A stretch of DNA of 64,000 nt from Symbiodinium natans (Eukaryota; Sar; Dinophyceae; Suessiales; Symbiodiniaceae), in assembly GCA_905221605.1 (NCBI GenBank), contig CAJNDS010002346.1, positions 715,740-779,739 on the forward strand. Direction: 5' to 3'. Shown here one piece after another: positions 20,521 through 30,995 of the stretch. A program made the translations under genes and the position numbers. How positions within the stretch are numbered: the first letter of the stretch is position 1; every line of letters begins with the position of its first letter. Below the pieces are notes generated by a model, which saw only the letters and a list, made by a program, of their open reading frames with translations, was not told the DNA's origin and made no database searches.

Positions 20521-20947
20521 GAGTCAAACAACTGTAAGATTGCAGTATCTCTAATTCTAGAAAATGGTCGCTGAAATCACCTCGCATGCCATGGTCGAGG
20601 CGCTCATGCCATGAAATTGGAGGCTGCGTCACATTGGCCGGCGCGACCCAGTGCCAGCGGGCCTTGCCTGTTTGCGGGCTAGGAGCAAGAGTAGTGGTTG
20701 TTCTTGGAGAAAAGTTCATACGCTGTATGTTGTCTGTAAGACTGCAAGATTTACCTATGCTGCAGCGGCAATGGTAGCTCTGAGTTACACCACACATGCG
20801 TCCACCCCAAACCCCAGGCAGCAGAGGCAACACCTGGGAGCCTGGGCTGAAGGACCCCGCAACCTGACGTTCCTTTTCCTGAAGCCATTTTGCAAGATCC
20901 CGCCCCTCCATACCCACAAGCCCTGGAAGCCCAAGCGTATTCAGCAT
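20501..20947 (-). CDS. 148-codon open frame, unidentified
   Basis: Begins MLNTLGLPGLVGMEGRDLAK, has a Trp/His-rich part (RWHWVAPANV) and ends in the AT-rich island. Overlaps degenerate repeats containing GGCAGAGGCAAC (20.8-21.2 kb). The plus strand is open too; no family recognised. Confidence 0.35.
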   Translation of the reverse strand: MLNTLGLPGLVGMEGRDLAKWLQEKERQVAGSFSPGSQVLPLLPGVWGGRMCGVTQSYHCRCSIGKSCSLTDNIQRMNFSPRTTTTLAPSPQTGKARWHWVAPANVTQPPISWHERLDHGMRGDFSDHFLELEILQSYSCLTQNQTDF

Positions 20948-21124
20948 TGTTCAACCCAAGCCAGGGCGGCAAAGGCAACACCAGCGGCCTGAACTAAAGG
21001 ACCCGACCCCTGAAATCCAAAGTGGCCGTCCACAATTTAAGTACGCCCGGGCGGCAGAGCCAACTCCAGAGGGCCTCAACCCCAAGCCCCCCGCGGCAGA
21101 GCCAGCGCAAGGGGCTTAGGGGGC

Positions 21125-21319
21125 CTAGTGCTTCTCGGCCGAATGTCCCGCGTCCCACCCACCTCTCCTGGCAGTTGCCTCTGCGCCCTGATCTGCGAGA
21201 ACCTCACGCCAAACGCAGGCTGAGCTAAAGCCACATGTGATGTAGCTCTGCATGAGAAGCGCAGATAATATCTTCCATGTCCCGGCTGGGAGTCGGTGCT
21301 GGAAGCTTTGAACTCCCAC
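21125..21319 (-). CDS. Exon-like open frame
   Basis: GTWKILSALLMQSYITCGFS then SACVWREVLADQGAEATARR; mixed hydrophobic and charged. A plus frame is also open. Confidence 0.38.
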   Translation of the reverse strand: MGVQSFQHRLPAGTWKILSALLMQSYITCGFSSACVWREVLADQGAEATARRGGWDAGHSAEKH

Positions 21320-21362
21320 AAGGTCCTACCATTTTGAGCATCCGTCGCAGTGTCTCCTGTGT

Positions 21363-21640
<278 letters not shown>

Positions 21641-21703
21641 TAACCCTCCTAAACCCTCCTAAACCCTCCTAAACCCTCCTAAACCCTAAACCCCAACTCC
21701 CAA

Positions 21704-21771
21704 GCCCAGCAGGTCCGGTGGCAGCGGCTCTTTGATCTCCATCACCTCCAGCGAGCCGAAACAAACCCGTT
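21704..21771 (-). CDS. Exon-like island (possible end of coiled-coil gene)
   Basis: VCFGSLEVMEIKEPLPPDLL. Follows downstream of several coiled-coil islands. Confidence 0.45.
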
Positions 21772-21892
21772 TTAGGGTTTAGGGTTTAGGGTTTAGAGTT
21801 TAGGGTTTAGGGTTTAGGGTTTAAGGTTTAGGGGTGGTGGCCGAGTAACCATATTTAATAAGGGTACTGTTTTTTTGTTTGTAATGTGTTTC

Positions 21893-22080
21893 TGGGGGGG
21901 AGGGGGGGGGGGGGGGGGGGGTGGGGGGCTTCCTCTGTCAGGGAACCTAGAACCCCAAACAAAGGGGGCAAAAGGGCACCGTGGTGAGGGATTACATACA
22001 TACATGTATACAGACATACATACATGCATACATACACACATACATACATGCATGCATGCATACATACATACATATTGAAG
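21893..22080. repeat. Poly-G followed by TACATA-type microsatellite
   Basis: Run of G at 21895-21930, then TACATACATG repeats. Confidence 0.9.
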
Positions 22081-22344
22081 CATATTAGGGTTTCGATACG
22101 AGCGCAAGGCATGGGGTATTGAGCTCTTTGGGAATTAAGAGGTTGAATTGGGTTTGGGCTTCTGCAGCCCTAAGCCCAAACCTCTCAAGCCTAAACCCCT
22201 AAACCCCCACAACTCCAAACCCGAAAACCCTAAAACCCCTACACCCTAAACCCCAAACCCTAAACTCCAAAACCCGAAAACCCTAAACCCCAAACCCCGA
22301 GCCTAAACCCTAAACCCCAAACCCAAAACCCTAAACTCCTGAAC

Positions 22345-22435
22345 CCTAGAGCCCACTTAAGGCCCGCCCTGCCTCCTTGTTGACCTTTGCCCTCTTCTCG
22401 GCGAGCGCCGAGACCTTTTCAGGAGGCCACAGACC
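22345..22435 (-). CDS. Coiled-coil exon
   Basis: WPPEKVSALAEKRAKVNKEA then GRALSG; Lys/Glu/Ala heptads. Confidence 0.55.
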
Positions 22436-22639
22436 CCAAACCCTAAACCCTAAACCCGAAACCCTAAACCCTTCGACGTGTCAGGTCCTTAAGGGAGGCT
22501 TCAGAAACCCTGAGGCGTGTAGGGTTTAGGGGTTAGGGTGGAAGGCTTCGGGTTTCGGCTTAGGGTTTAGGGTTTGGAGCAAGCCCGAAACCCTAATCCC
22601 TAAACCCTAAACCCTAGACCCTAACCGGCGCTAACCCGG

Positions 22640-22738
22640 CACAAGCCGGCACCACCACGCCTCCTTCTTCAAGGTCTGATGCTTTTCCTCCACTTTGGCC
22701 ACTTCCTGCTTGGCCTGCTGCGCCTGCGCTTCGTTTAG
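22640..22738 (-). CDS. Coiled-coil exon
   Basis: EAQAQQAKQEVAKVEEKHQT then LKKEA; strongly helical. CCCTAAA repeats lie directly upstream in the sense strand. Confidence 0.58.
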
Positions 22739-23002
22739 GGTTTAGGGTTTAGGGTTTAGGGTTTAGGGTTTCGGGTATAGGGTTTAGGGTTTAGTTTGTA
22801 GGGTTTAGGGTTTAGGGGTTAGGGTTAGGGGTTTAGGGAGTGCATTCCTTAGGTTAGGGTGTTGGGTGAGCCTGGGTCCGCTTACTGTTCAGGTGGTGGG
22901 GTTTAGGGTGTAGGGCTTAGGGGCATTTTTCCGTGCCAACTCCACCCTTCGGCCCAGAAAACCCTCACCCGAAACCCTGAACCGAGAACACCTCAACCCT
23001 AA

Positions 23003-23056
23003 TGCAGCATTCCCTGGGGTGTCCAACGACTTGGCGACGTGGCTGGTTAAGCATAC
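23003..23056 (-). CDS. Exon-like island
   Basis: EVCLTSHVAKSLDTPGNAA. Confidence 0.38.
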
Positions 23057-23137
23057 TTCGGGTTTAGGGTTTAGGGTTTAAGGTTTAGGGTTTAGGGTTT
23101 AATTAGGGTTTATTAAGGATTGGGGCTTCGGGGTGTT

Positions 23138-23210
23138 GCACCTCCTGCTTTCTCTGCGCCAGCATGACTTTGGCCTGGGCCACCTTGGCGGAGGAAGTGA
23201 CGTCTCAACC
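23138..23210 (-). CDS. Coiled-coil exon
   Basis: SSAKVAQAKVMLAQRKQEVQ; regular Val/Met/Leu spacing. Confidence 0.55.
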
Positions 23211-23452
23211 CGTTCGTGCTTTGGGTTTAGGGTTTAGGTTTAGGGTTTAGGGTTTCGGGTTTCGGGTTTCGGGTTTAGGGGCATTGGGTGATTTCCAGTT
23301 CCAGTGCGCTTTTCTTTGATCATATAGTTGGAGGAGATACTATGTTCTGTCATTTGTTTTGGTTTGCGGCGACCCTAAACCCTAACCCTAAACCCTAAAC
23401 CCTCAGAGCCCATACTCCCAACCCTAAATCCTAGATTTCTGAATGTTTACAG

Positions 23453-23498
23453 ACTTGGTCAAAGCAGCCCCGCCTTCGTTGAGCTTCAACTTCAGGTT
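23453..23498 (-). CDS. Short exon with GT donor
   Basis: LKLKLNEGGAALTKS ending AAGTCT/GTAAAC. Confidence 0.42.
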
Positions 23499-23794
23499 TG
23501 GGGTTTGGGGTTTAGGGTTTAGGGTTTAGGGTGTAGGCGTTTAGGGTTTAGGGTTCAGGGTTTAGGGTTTAGGGTTTAGGGTCTAGGGTCTAGGATTTGG
23601 GGTGGGGAACTCCCATGAAAACCCTAAACCCCTAAAGCCTAAAGCCCTAGAGCCTAAACCCCTAAGCTCAACCCAACTCAACAGTCCCGGTTGGTAAAGT
23701 ATCCCTGAATAAGTTCGGCTCTTGAACACACTCAGAGACAAGCAAAACCAAAAGACAATATCCCTCAAGCAAACACAGCGGAAACAAACTGCAA

Positions 23795-23874
23795 ACCTAA
23801 ACCCTAAACCCTAAACCCTAAACCCTAAACCCTAAACCCTAAACCCTAAACCCTAAACCCTAAACCCTAAACCC
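23795..23874. repeat. CCCTAAA array
   Basis: About 11 perfect units. Confidence 0.95.
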
Positions 23875-24159
23875 CCCTAACTATCTGTAATTTCCCCTGT
23901 ACTCAAAGAGCACGTTTAAGCACAGCAAAAAACTCCCCAAGAGCCTATGAGCCCTACAATGCCACCCTAAGCCCCTAAACCCTAAACCCTGAACCCCTAA
24001 AAACCTAAACCCTAAACCCCAAACCCCAAACCCTAAACCCCAAAACCCTAAAAACCCCAAACCCCAAACCCTAAACCCCAAACCCTAAACCCCAAACCCC
24101 AAACCCCAAACCCTGAACCCCAAACCCTAAACTCCAAACCCCCAAACCCCTTAAAAGCA

Positions 24160-24242
24160 CCGAAGCGTAAGCGCGCGGACCCGCTCGCGGGTCTTGGCCT
24201 TCATCTCTTTGGCCTCGGAGACCTGCGCTTTGCTTGGAAGGT
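24160..24242 (-). CDS. Coiled-coil exon
   Basis: SKAQVSEAKEMKAKTRERVR then AL; charged helix. Confidence 0.52.
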
Positions 24243-24509
24243 TGAGGGCTTGGGGCTTAGGGCTTAGGGCTAAGGGTTTGGGGTTTGGGGTTTAGGGCTT
24301 GAGGGTTTTGGGGTGTAGGGTTTAGGGTTTGGGGTTTGGGGTTTAGGGTTTAGGGTTTAGGGCTTGAGGGTTTTAGGGTGTAGGGTTGAGGGTTTAGGGT
24401 ATAGGGTTAAGGGCTTGGGGTTTAGGGTTTAGGGCTTGAGGGTTGAGGGCCGAGGGTTTGGGGGAAGCAGGATTTGGGGGGAGCGGGGTTTTAGAGCTTA
24501 GGTGTCCGG

Positions 24510-24640
24510 GGTTTAGGGTTTAGGGTTTAGGGTTTAGGGTTTGGGGTTTGGGGTTTGGGGTTTGGGGTTTGGGGTTTGGGGTTTGGGGTTTGGGGTTTGG
24601 GGTTTGGGGTTTGGGGTTTAAGGTTTGGGGTTTAGGTTTC
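24510..24640. repeat. TTTAGGG to TTTGGGG array
   Basis: Four TTTAGGG units then about 12 TTTGGGG units in a row. Confidence 0.95.
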
Positions 24641-25002
24641 AGGATTTCGGCTTTTCGGTGAAATTAAGGGCCTCAATAAACAGAACAGGGTTTTCGGGGT
24701 TATGATTGCATAATCTTATAGGGACCATGAGGGAATAGTATTCGTACTTGTTACCCTAAACCCTAAACCCTAAACCCTAAACCCTATAGTAGGGGTTTTG
24801 AGTTGAGGGGCTTAGGAGTTTTTGTGGGCTTCGGGGTACAATGGGTGCTTTCGGTAGTTGAATAAGTCTAGGGTTCAGGGTTTGGGGTTTGGGGTTTGGG
24901 GTTTAGGGTTTAGGGTTCAGGGTTCAGGGTTTAGGGTTTAGGGTTTCGGGTTTAGGGTTTAGGGTTTAGGGCTTAGGGTTTGGGGTTTAGGGTCAAACGC
25001 AT

Positions 25003-25072
25003 TGCGGCCCCAGTGCCTCCGTGTGAAGGTCTTCAATGCGGGTCTTGATCCTCAGCCATGGCCCTACGTTGA
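25003..25072 (-). CDS. Exon-like island, helical
   Basis: WLRIKTRIEDLHTEALGPQC, then TGA in frame. Confidence 0.48.
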
Positions 25073-25514
25073 ACCCCAAATCATTGAACCCTAACCCCGA
25101 AACTCTAAAACCTAAACCCTAAACACTCAACAACCTTTTGAAACTTGAGACGCTGGAAGATACCCAAAGCTCCATCATTCCCGAGGATTACCGAAGGCTC
25201 CCTGAGAGTTCCAAAAAGGGTCCCTAGGTATCCGCCGGGGATAAGGTTTGAGACTGGAACTTAAAGAAACCTTTCTTCCTTGCACCCCCATCCTCCCCAT
25301 AGCAAGGGCTTGTAGCTTTTAATGTGGCCCATCGATCGCCACCCCAACCTCCTAACAAAGAATACAAGGGGTTTTGAATGTAGTGGTACCCTTTTTGTGT
25401 TCGGCTACTTTGGGGTACTACGCCCATCCTAGGGAGTACTCCAGGGTTTAGGGTCTAGGGTACCCAGAAGCCTGCCTAACCCCCCTCCACCCAAGGCCCC
25501 CCCCCAAAACACAC

Positions 25515-25632
25515 AAAAAACAAAGCACCACAAGCTGGATAATGATGAACAACATGCCTTGGGTGCTACCGAGTTGCTCCTCCCTCTTTCCTTCCATCTG
25601 AGAGACCATCTGACAGCAGGAGCGCTGCAGGC
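25515..25632 (-). CDS. Exon with amphipathic helix then membrane segment
   Basis: QMVSQMEGKREEQLGSTQGM followed by LFIIIQLVVLCFL, a plausible membrane anchor. Confidence 0.5.
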
Positions 25633-26181
25633 TTTTTTGGGCTTAGGGTTGAAGACTTAGTTATCCAGTATCCTTGAAGGACTGAAGGTTAAACTGTGGA
25701 TGATACATGGAATACAATACCCCAAAAAAGTTAAAGGCTTCTTGCTCTACTACTAAGAAGCGCTGAAAACTCAAGGTTCAAGGCTTCTTAAGTCAGGAGG
25801 GGTTCATGGCGGGGGTAGGTACCGAAACCCTAAACCCTAAACCCTAAACCCTAAACCCTAAACCCAAAAGAACCTTAGGGAAGCCTCGGAAGCCTTAGAG
25901 AGTACTAGGGAGTACCAGGGAACCTTGGGTTGCATTACCCCCCCTTGAACCCCCCTAAACCCTAAACCCTAAACCCTAAACCCTAAACCCTAAACCCTAA
26001 ACTCTTAAGGTCCCTGCAAAGTCTTCCTTGAAGCCCCCCTCCCCTAAGAACCAGAATTCATCGGATCGGAGCAGTGCAGTGAAAACAAACCAAGGAGGGT
26101 TTAGGGGGGGCACACATTCCTTTAAGCCTTACTCGAGGCTTGTTGAGCTTTTTGTAGACCCCCTCCCAAACTCTTGGCGTC

Positions 26182-26287
26182 GTTACATGTTCCCTTATGA
26201 TTATGATGCCATAAAACCCCTTATATACAGACTTCAGAACCTGAAGGAGGCAAAGGACCATCTTAAGGGAACATGTAACTTTCCTAA
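26182..26287. mobile_element. Family D inverted-repeat element
   Basis: GTTACATGTTCCCTTATGAT ... CTTAAGGGAACATGTAACTT with central CCCCTTATATACAGACTTCA. Confidence 0.6.
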
Positions 26288-26330
26288 ACCCCACCCTAAA
26301 CCCTTAGCCCTAAACCCTAAACCCTAAACC

Positions 26331-26376
<46 letters not shown>

Positions 26377-26382
26377 ACCCTA
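26331..26382. repeat. CCCTCAA variant array
   Basis: About seven consecutive CCCTCAA units within CCCTAAA. Confidence 0.95.
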
Positions 26383-26406
26383 AACCCTAAACCCTAGAAC
26401 TGACAC

Positions 26407-26474
26407 TTCGCGCTTAGGCAAGGAAGCCTTCCAGCTCCCTGCAGTGTTCAAGGTCCAGAACCAGAAGCCCGAAA
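26407..26474 (-). CDS. Exon-like island
   Basis: GLLVLDLEHCRELEGFLA, then TAA. Confidence 0.45.
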
Positions 26475-26561
26475 CCCTAAAGGGTTTAGGGTTTAGGGTT
26501 TAGGGTTTAGGGCTTAGGGTTTAGGGTTTAGGGTTTAGGGCTTAGGGCTTGGGGCTTCAGG

Positions 26562-26632
26562 CGTCTTGGGCGTGCTCCCCGCGGCCTCCTCCAGCTGTCT
26601 GAGGCGCGCCTGCGCCCGCGTTGAGGGCAGAA
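26562..26632 (-). CDS. Coiled-coil exon
   Basis: TRAQARLRQLEEAAGSTPKT; ends toward TTTAGGG-type DNA. Confidence 0.52.
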
Positions 26633-26977
26633 GCCCAAGAGACTCTTGGAGGTTTTTGGGGCCCTTAGAAGGGGTTTAGGATTTTTAGGGTTTTTAGGGG
26701 TTTTTAGGGTTTTTAGGTTTTGTTTTTTTCGGTTTTGGGGGTTTTGGGGGTTTTTGGGGTTTTGGGGTGTTTAGGGTTTTTGGGGTCTTTAGGGTTGAGA
26801 GTTTAGGCTTCAGGATTTAGGGTTTACCTTGCCAAGGGGTGTTGGGCGTGAATAAGAAAAGCCCTCAACCTCCAGGCTCTCGGGAAACTCTTTAACTCCT
26901 CACACCCCTTTCAGGATTTAGGGTTTAAGGTTCAGGGTTTAGGGCCTAGCCCTAAAGAACCCAAAGCCATAGTTGCT

Positions 26978-27091
26978 CTTAGGGTAGGTACATGGTCCCT
27001 GAATATGAGACCCCTTTTATACCCGATACAACCCAAGGGACCATACATCAGAATCCTTCAAAGAGGGTAGGGACCATGAAACTGCCCATAG
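26978..27091. mobile_element. Family D inverted-repeat element
   Basis: CTTAGGGTAGGTACATGGTC ... GGGACCATGAAACTGCCCAT. Confidence 0.65.
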
Positions 27092-27124
27092 AATTTCCCA
27101 AAGCCTAAAAACCCTCATTCTTTT

Positions 27125-27391
27125 CATGGGCAGCGGCTGGGTAGGGGGAACTGGGTCAGCATTTTGCAAGCCCCCCACAATTCTCTTGGCGCGCTTCCCG
27201 CTGTAGCCCTTCTTCTCGCCCTCCTCCCGTTTTCTATTTGTCTTGCCGCACTGCTGCTTGAAGTTGTCCGCCTTGCAAAGGGCATAGTGCATGCGACAAA
27301 CGCCGCGGAACTTAGCCACGTGCTGTGCTGAGAACTCGAGGTCCCACTTAAGGCCGTCGGGCAGCGCTGATTCCATTTGAATCTTGACCAT
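27125..27391 (-). CDS. Exon-like open frame, basic and Cys-containing
   Basis: About 88 codons: MESALPDGLKWDLEFSAQHV ... CRMHYALCKADNFKQQCGKT then a Lys/Arg-rich stretch. Four Cys (three with wide spacing) are not a recognised finger. The next minus frame is open as well. Confidence 0.42.
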
Positions 27392-27598
27392 CGGAATGCA
27401 ACATCTTCTCTATTCTGTCCTTCCATTCATCTCATGTGCCTTCTACTGAGCTTAAACTCCGCAACCTGGCGAAATTTCAAGGGCCCCAGACCTCAAAACC
27501 CTACCCCTATACCTTAACCCTGAACCCGAAACCCCCAAAAACTCTCGAGACCGAGCCCGAAACCCTCAAAGCCCTCAAAGCTCTCCACCTCATGATCA

Positions 27599-27740
27599 GG
27601 GGTTCCCCTACTACCCCGCTCTACACTACCCCCCCCCCCCCTCCCCCCGGCTTCCCCCCCATAATTAGGTGATTAAGGTTATTTAAGGGGGGAACCTCCA
27701 GGGGGGGGAGGGCTAGCATAGAGGGGGTAGTAGGGACCCC
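27599..27740. mobile_element. Family C inverted-repeat element
   Basis: GGGGTTCCCCTACTACCCC ... GGGGGTAGTAGGGACCCC with AATTA-rich centre. Confidence 0.68.
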
Positions 27741-27821
27741 AAAACCCTAAACCCTAAGCCCTAAACCCTAAACCCCAAACCCTAAACCCCAAAAGGGTAG
27801 TAGGGAAACCCATTACATGAA

Positions 27822-27918
27822 GGCCTTCTCTTGGACGGACATGAGCTGGACGACCGCTTCGGGCCCGCTGGCCACCACCTCCCCCCCAAGGCTCAACAGC
27901 TGAGTTTCAACGGCCCTT
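27822..27918 (-). CDS. Exon-like island
   Basis: LLSLGGEVVASGPEAVVQLM then SVQEKAFM. Clear coding look. Confidence 0.52.
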
Positions 27919-27957
27919 ATGACACCCTATGAAAAAATTCCTTTTTAGGGGCTCGGG

Positions 27958-28205
27958 TTTAGGGTTAGGGTCTAGGGTCTAGGGTCTAGGGTCTAGGGTC
28001 TAGGGTCTAGGGTCTAGGGTCTAGGGTCTAGGGTCTAGGGTCTAGGGTCTAGGGTCTAGGGTCTAGGGTCTAGGGTCTAGGGTCTAGGGTCTAGGGCTTA
28101 GGGCTTAGGGCTTAGGGCTTAGGGTTTAGGGTTTAGGGTTTAGGGTTTAGGGTTTAGGGCTTAGGGTTTAGTGTTTAGGGTTTAGGGTTTAGGGTTTAGG
28201 GTTAA
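27958..28205. repeat. TCTAGGG homogeneous array then TTTAGGG
   Basis: About 18 consecutive TCTAGGG units (27970-28095), then CTTAGGG and TTTAGGG units. Confidence 0.95.
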
Positions 28206-28215
28206 AGCATATTTT

Positions 28216-28284
28216 TGGGATGTTCCCCCTTATACTAACAGTCCTTAATACGGATTGTAATATAGTATAAGGGGGAACATCCCA
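28216..28284. mobile_element. Family B inverted-repeat element, perfect arms
   Basis: 69 bp with 22-bp perfect inverted arms (28216-28237 and 28263-28284), beginning TGGGATGTTCCCCC. Confidence 0.75.
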
Positions 28285-28683
28285 GTATATTCCGTAGCCA
28301 AAGGGTCTTGGGCCCTCTGGGCATTCCTGACTTTAAAGAGTATTGGCTCTGGGAAGCCCTACAACCCGAACTGCCAAGCAGCGAACTAGGGCATCCCATG
28401 CTACTTTAGCTCTTCTAACATAGAAATGCTTAGACTCTCAATAGTTTAGGGCTTAGGGTTTAGGTTTAGGAATTCTTCTGCCTCTCTGTGCCTACGAAAC
28501 AGATTCCTTCATTGGGCCCCTCACAACCCTAAACCCTAAACCCCAAACCCTAAACCCTAAACCCCAAACCCTAAACCTAAACCTAAACCCTAAACCCCAA
28601 ACCCTGAACCCTAAACCCCAAACCCTAAACCCTAAACCCTAAACCCCAAACCCTAAAACCCTAAACTCCCTGGATTCAGCAGG

Positions 28684-28767
28684 CCTGCTCCTCCTCGGCG
28701 ACTGCAGCTTGCAGCTCGTTCTTCAGCTTTTGGTACTTCTCCCGGGCCTGCTTTGGCTTCTTGACAG
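28684..28767 (-). CDS. Coiled-coil exon
   Basis: KKPKQAREKYQKLKNELQAA then VAEEEQAC and TGA. A 22-bp piece (TTCTCCCGGGCCTGCTTTGG) recurs at about 28963-28985 inside repeats, an exon fragment copied into the intron. Confidence 0.58.
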
Positions 28768-28895
28768 GGTTTAGGGTTTAGGGTTTAGGGTTTAGGGTTT
28801 AGGGTTTAGGGTTTAGGGTTTAGGGTTTAGGGTTTAGGGTTTAGGGTTTAGGGTTTAGGGTGTAGGGTTTAGGGTTTAGGGTTTAGGGTTTAGGG
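28768..28895. repeat. TTTAGGG array
   Basis: About 18 units, starting directly at a coiled-coil exon. Confidence 0.95.
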
Positions 28896-29465
28896 TACTT
28901 CTCTCAGGTCTAAGGTTTGGGGTTTGGGGTTTAGGGTTTAGGGTTTAGGGTTTCGGATACTTTCTCCCGGGCCTGCTTTGGGTATTTGGGCTTAGTTTTT
29001 GGGGGTTTGGGGAGACAGGGTTTAGGGTTTGGGGTTCGGGGTTTAGGGTTCAGGGTTTGGGGTTTAGGGGTCGGGGGTGACAGGGTTTAGGGTTTGGGGG
29101 TTTGGGGTTCTCCTGAGCCCTAAACCCATAAACCCATAAACCCTAAACCCTAAACCCCAATATCCTGCAAAGCTCGAAACTGGAGGCACGTATCCCGCTC
29201 GTTCTTCGCTCCGACGACAGGCTGAAATCATGACTCTTCTGAGAAGGTTCTTACCTTGAACCCCCTCCCTCTTTCTTAGGAGCCCTATAATCTTCGTAGG
29301 GTTGCGGGGGCCTGGGTTTCAGGATTGAAGGCCCTTAACGTTCCCCGAAACCCTAAACCCTACCTGAACCGTAAACCCTAGACCCTAAGACCCAAAACAC
29401 TGAAACAATGGTACAAACCGTAAACCCTAAACCCTAAACCCTAAACCCCCAGGAGTCCAACCTGC

Positions 29466-29540
29466 CACCCCAAAACCGCCGCGCTGCCTCCCGCTTCTCT
29501 CTGGCGCGTGCCTCCTGCCGCTCAGCCTCCCAAGGGGATC
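29466..29540 (-). CDS. Coiled-coil exon
   Basis: WEAERQEARAREKREAARRF; strongly charged helix. Confidence 0.58.
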
Positions 29541-29689
29541 CAAGGGGGCTTCTGAGGCTTGTGGTCTAGGGGTTTAGGGTTTAGGGGTGTAGGGGTGTAG
29601 GGTTTAGGGTTTAGGGTTTAGGGGTGAAGGGGTGTAGGGTTTAGGGGTTTAGGGTTTAGGGGTGTAGGGGTGAAGGGTTTCGGGTTTTG

Positions 29690-29788
29690 GGCTTCGGCGG
29701 CCAGCTTTCCAGAAAGCTCGCTCGGCTCGAGCGCGATGCGAACTGTGCCGGAAGCCCCGGTGCCGGCCCGCAGGTCTCCACCATCAAA
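29690..29788 (-). CDS. Exon of the coiled-coil gene
   Basis: FDGGDLRAGTGASGTVRIAL then EPSELSGKLAAE. The upstream sense sequence is GGGTTTAG/GG, so a telomere-type unit may serve as the 3' splice site. Confidence 0.58.
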
Positions 29789-29859
29789 CCCTAAACCCTA
29801 AACCCTAAACCCTAAACCCTAAACCCTAAACCCTAAACCCTAAACCCTCTTCTCTGGCG

Positions 29860-29966
29860 ATGACCTTCTCTCCCTCACCAGTCTGACCCGAACCCGAGCC
29901 TCTCCCTGTAGCCTCCACCGCAGGGGGAGGTAAGCCAGGTCCCGGGGCTGCACACATGGAGAATGG
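29860..29966 (-). CDS. Exon-like island, linker type
   Basis: VEATGRGSGSGQTGEGEKVI preceded by APGPGLPPPA; another minus frame is open. Confidence 0.4.
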
Positions 29967-30031
29967 GGTAGGGTTTAGGGTTTAGGGTTTAGGGTTTAGG
30001 GTTTAGGGTTTAGGGTTTAGGGTTCAGGGTT

Positions 30032-30115
30032 TGGGATGTCCCCCCTTTGATTAACAGTCAATAGGGGGTACTATAATCCCTATTAAGGACGGTACGAATA
30101 AGGGGGAACATCCCA
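30032..30115. mobile_element. Family B inverted-repeat element
   Basis: TGGGATGTCCCCCC ... GGGGGAACATCCCA, 84 bp, inside telomere-like DNA. Confidence 0.68.
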
Positions 30116-30360
30116 AGTCATAGCCAAAAGTCGGAAGTGTGTCTGGGGTTTAGGGTTTTGGGTCGAGGGACTGATAAGCGATAAGACCTCCCAGTTTCGC
30201 AAGTAAATTACCCTTTCTTACCATGTTTTCCGTTATTTCAACTCTGCGGTTAAGGGTTTAGGGTTTAGGGTTTAGGGTTTAGGGTTTAGGGTTTAGGGTT
30301 TAGGGTTTAGGACTCTTTCCAACTTCCCTTTTCGGGGGGTGGTGGCAACAAAGCCTTCAC

Positions 30361-30430
30361 TTGGTAGCCCAGTGACCACAGTATGATAGGGGCAACCAAA
30401 AGGGTATCACTGTATCACTGGGCCACCAAG
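30361..30430. mobile_element. Family A inverted-repeat element, short copy
   Basis: TTGGTAGCCCAGTGACCACA ... GTATCACTGGGCCACCAAG; 70 bp. Confidence 0.68.
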
Positions 30431-30506
30431 CTAACGCAAAACCCTAAACCCTAAACCCTAAACCCTAAACCCTACCCCCCAAACCCTAAACCCCAAACCC
30501 TAAACC

Positions 30507-30600
30507 GAGGGCCGGGGGTCAAACAAAGATGGGCCCTGCTTCTTGGAAGCCCTCGGCAAGGGGTCGCGGCTAACACCCTTACCAAGCCCCAAGTCCGATA
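30507..30600 (-). CDS. Exon-like island
   Basis: GVSRDPLPRASKKQGPSLFD on the minus strand. Confidence 0.38.
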
Positions 30601-30711
30601 CCCGGCTACCCGAAACCCGAAGCTATAAGCCTCACCCTAAACCCTAAACCCTAAACCCTAAACCCTAAACCCTAAACCCGAAACCCGAAACCAGAACTCG
30701 AAGCCTCCAAA

Positions 30712-30790
30712 AAAAGCTCTGTCCGCTCAAGCAGCCCGCCTTAGCCTGCTCCCGCCGGGCCTGGGCGCGCACTTCGAGGCTCTGGAGCTT
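30712..30790 (-). CDS. Coiled-coil exon
   Basis: KLQSLEVRAQARREQAKAGC; first strongly helical island of the 21.7-30.8 kb group in sense order. Confidence 0.55.
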
Positions 30791-30933
30791 TTGGGGGCTT
30801 TTGGGGGCTTTTGGGGCTTTTGGGGCGTTTGGGGTTTGGGGTTTAGGGTTTAGGGTTTTGGGTTTAGGGTTTAGGGTTTACTGTAGGGTTTAGGGTTTAG
30901 GGTTTAGGGTTTAGGGTTTAGGGTTTAGGGTGT

Positions 30934-30995
30934 GTAGAAGGGAAGCTCGCTGGTGCTAAAAGCACCCGGGCCGCTCGCTTGCGTTAGCATGTAGT
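30934..30995 (-). CDS. Exon-like island
   Basis: DYMLTQASGPGAFSTSELPF. Confidence 0.4.

Noticed and set aside
20501-20947. Integrase-like reading of the 148-codon minus frame (SWHERLDHGM)
   Set aside because: Only a loose resemblance to a copia pre-integrase motif; no DDE residues follow.
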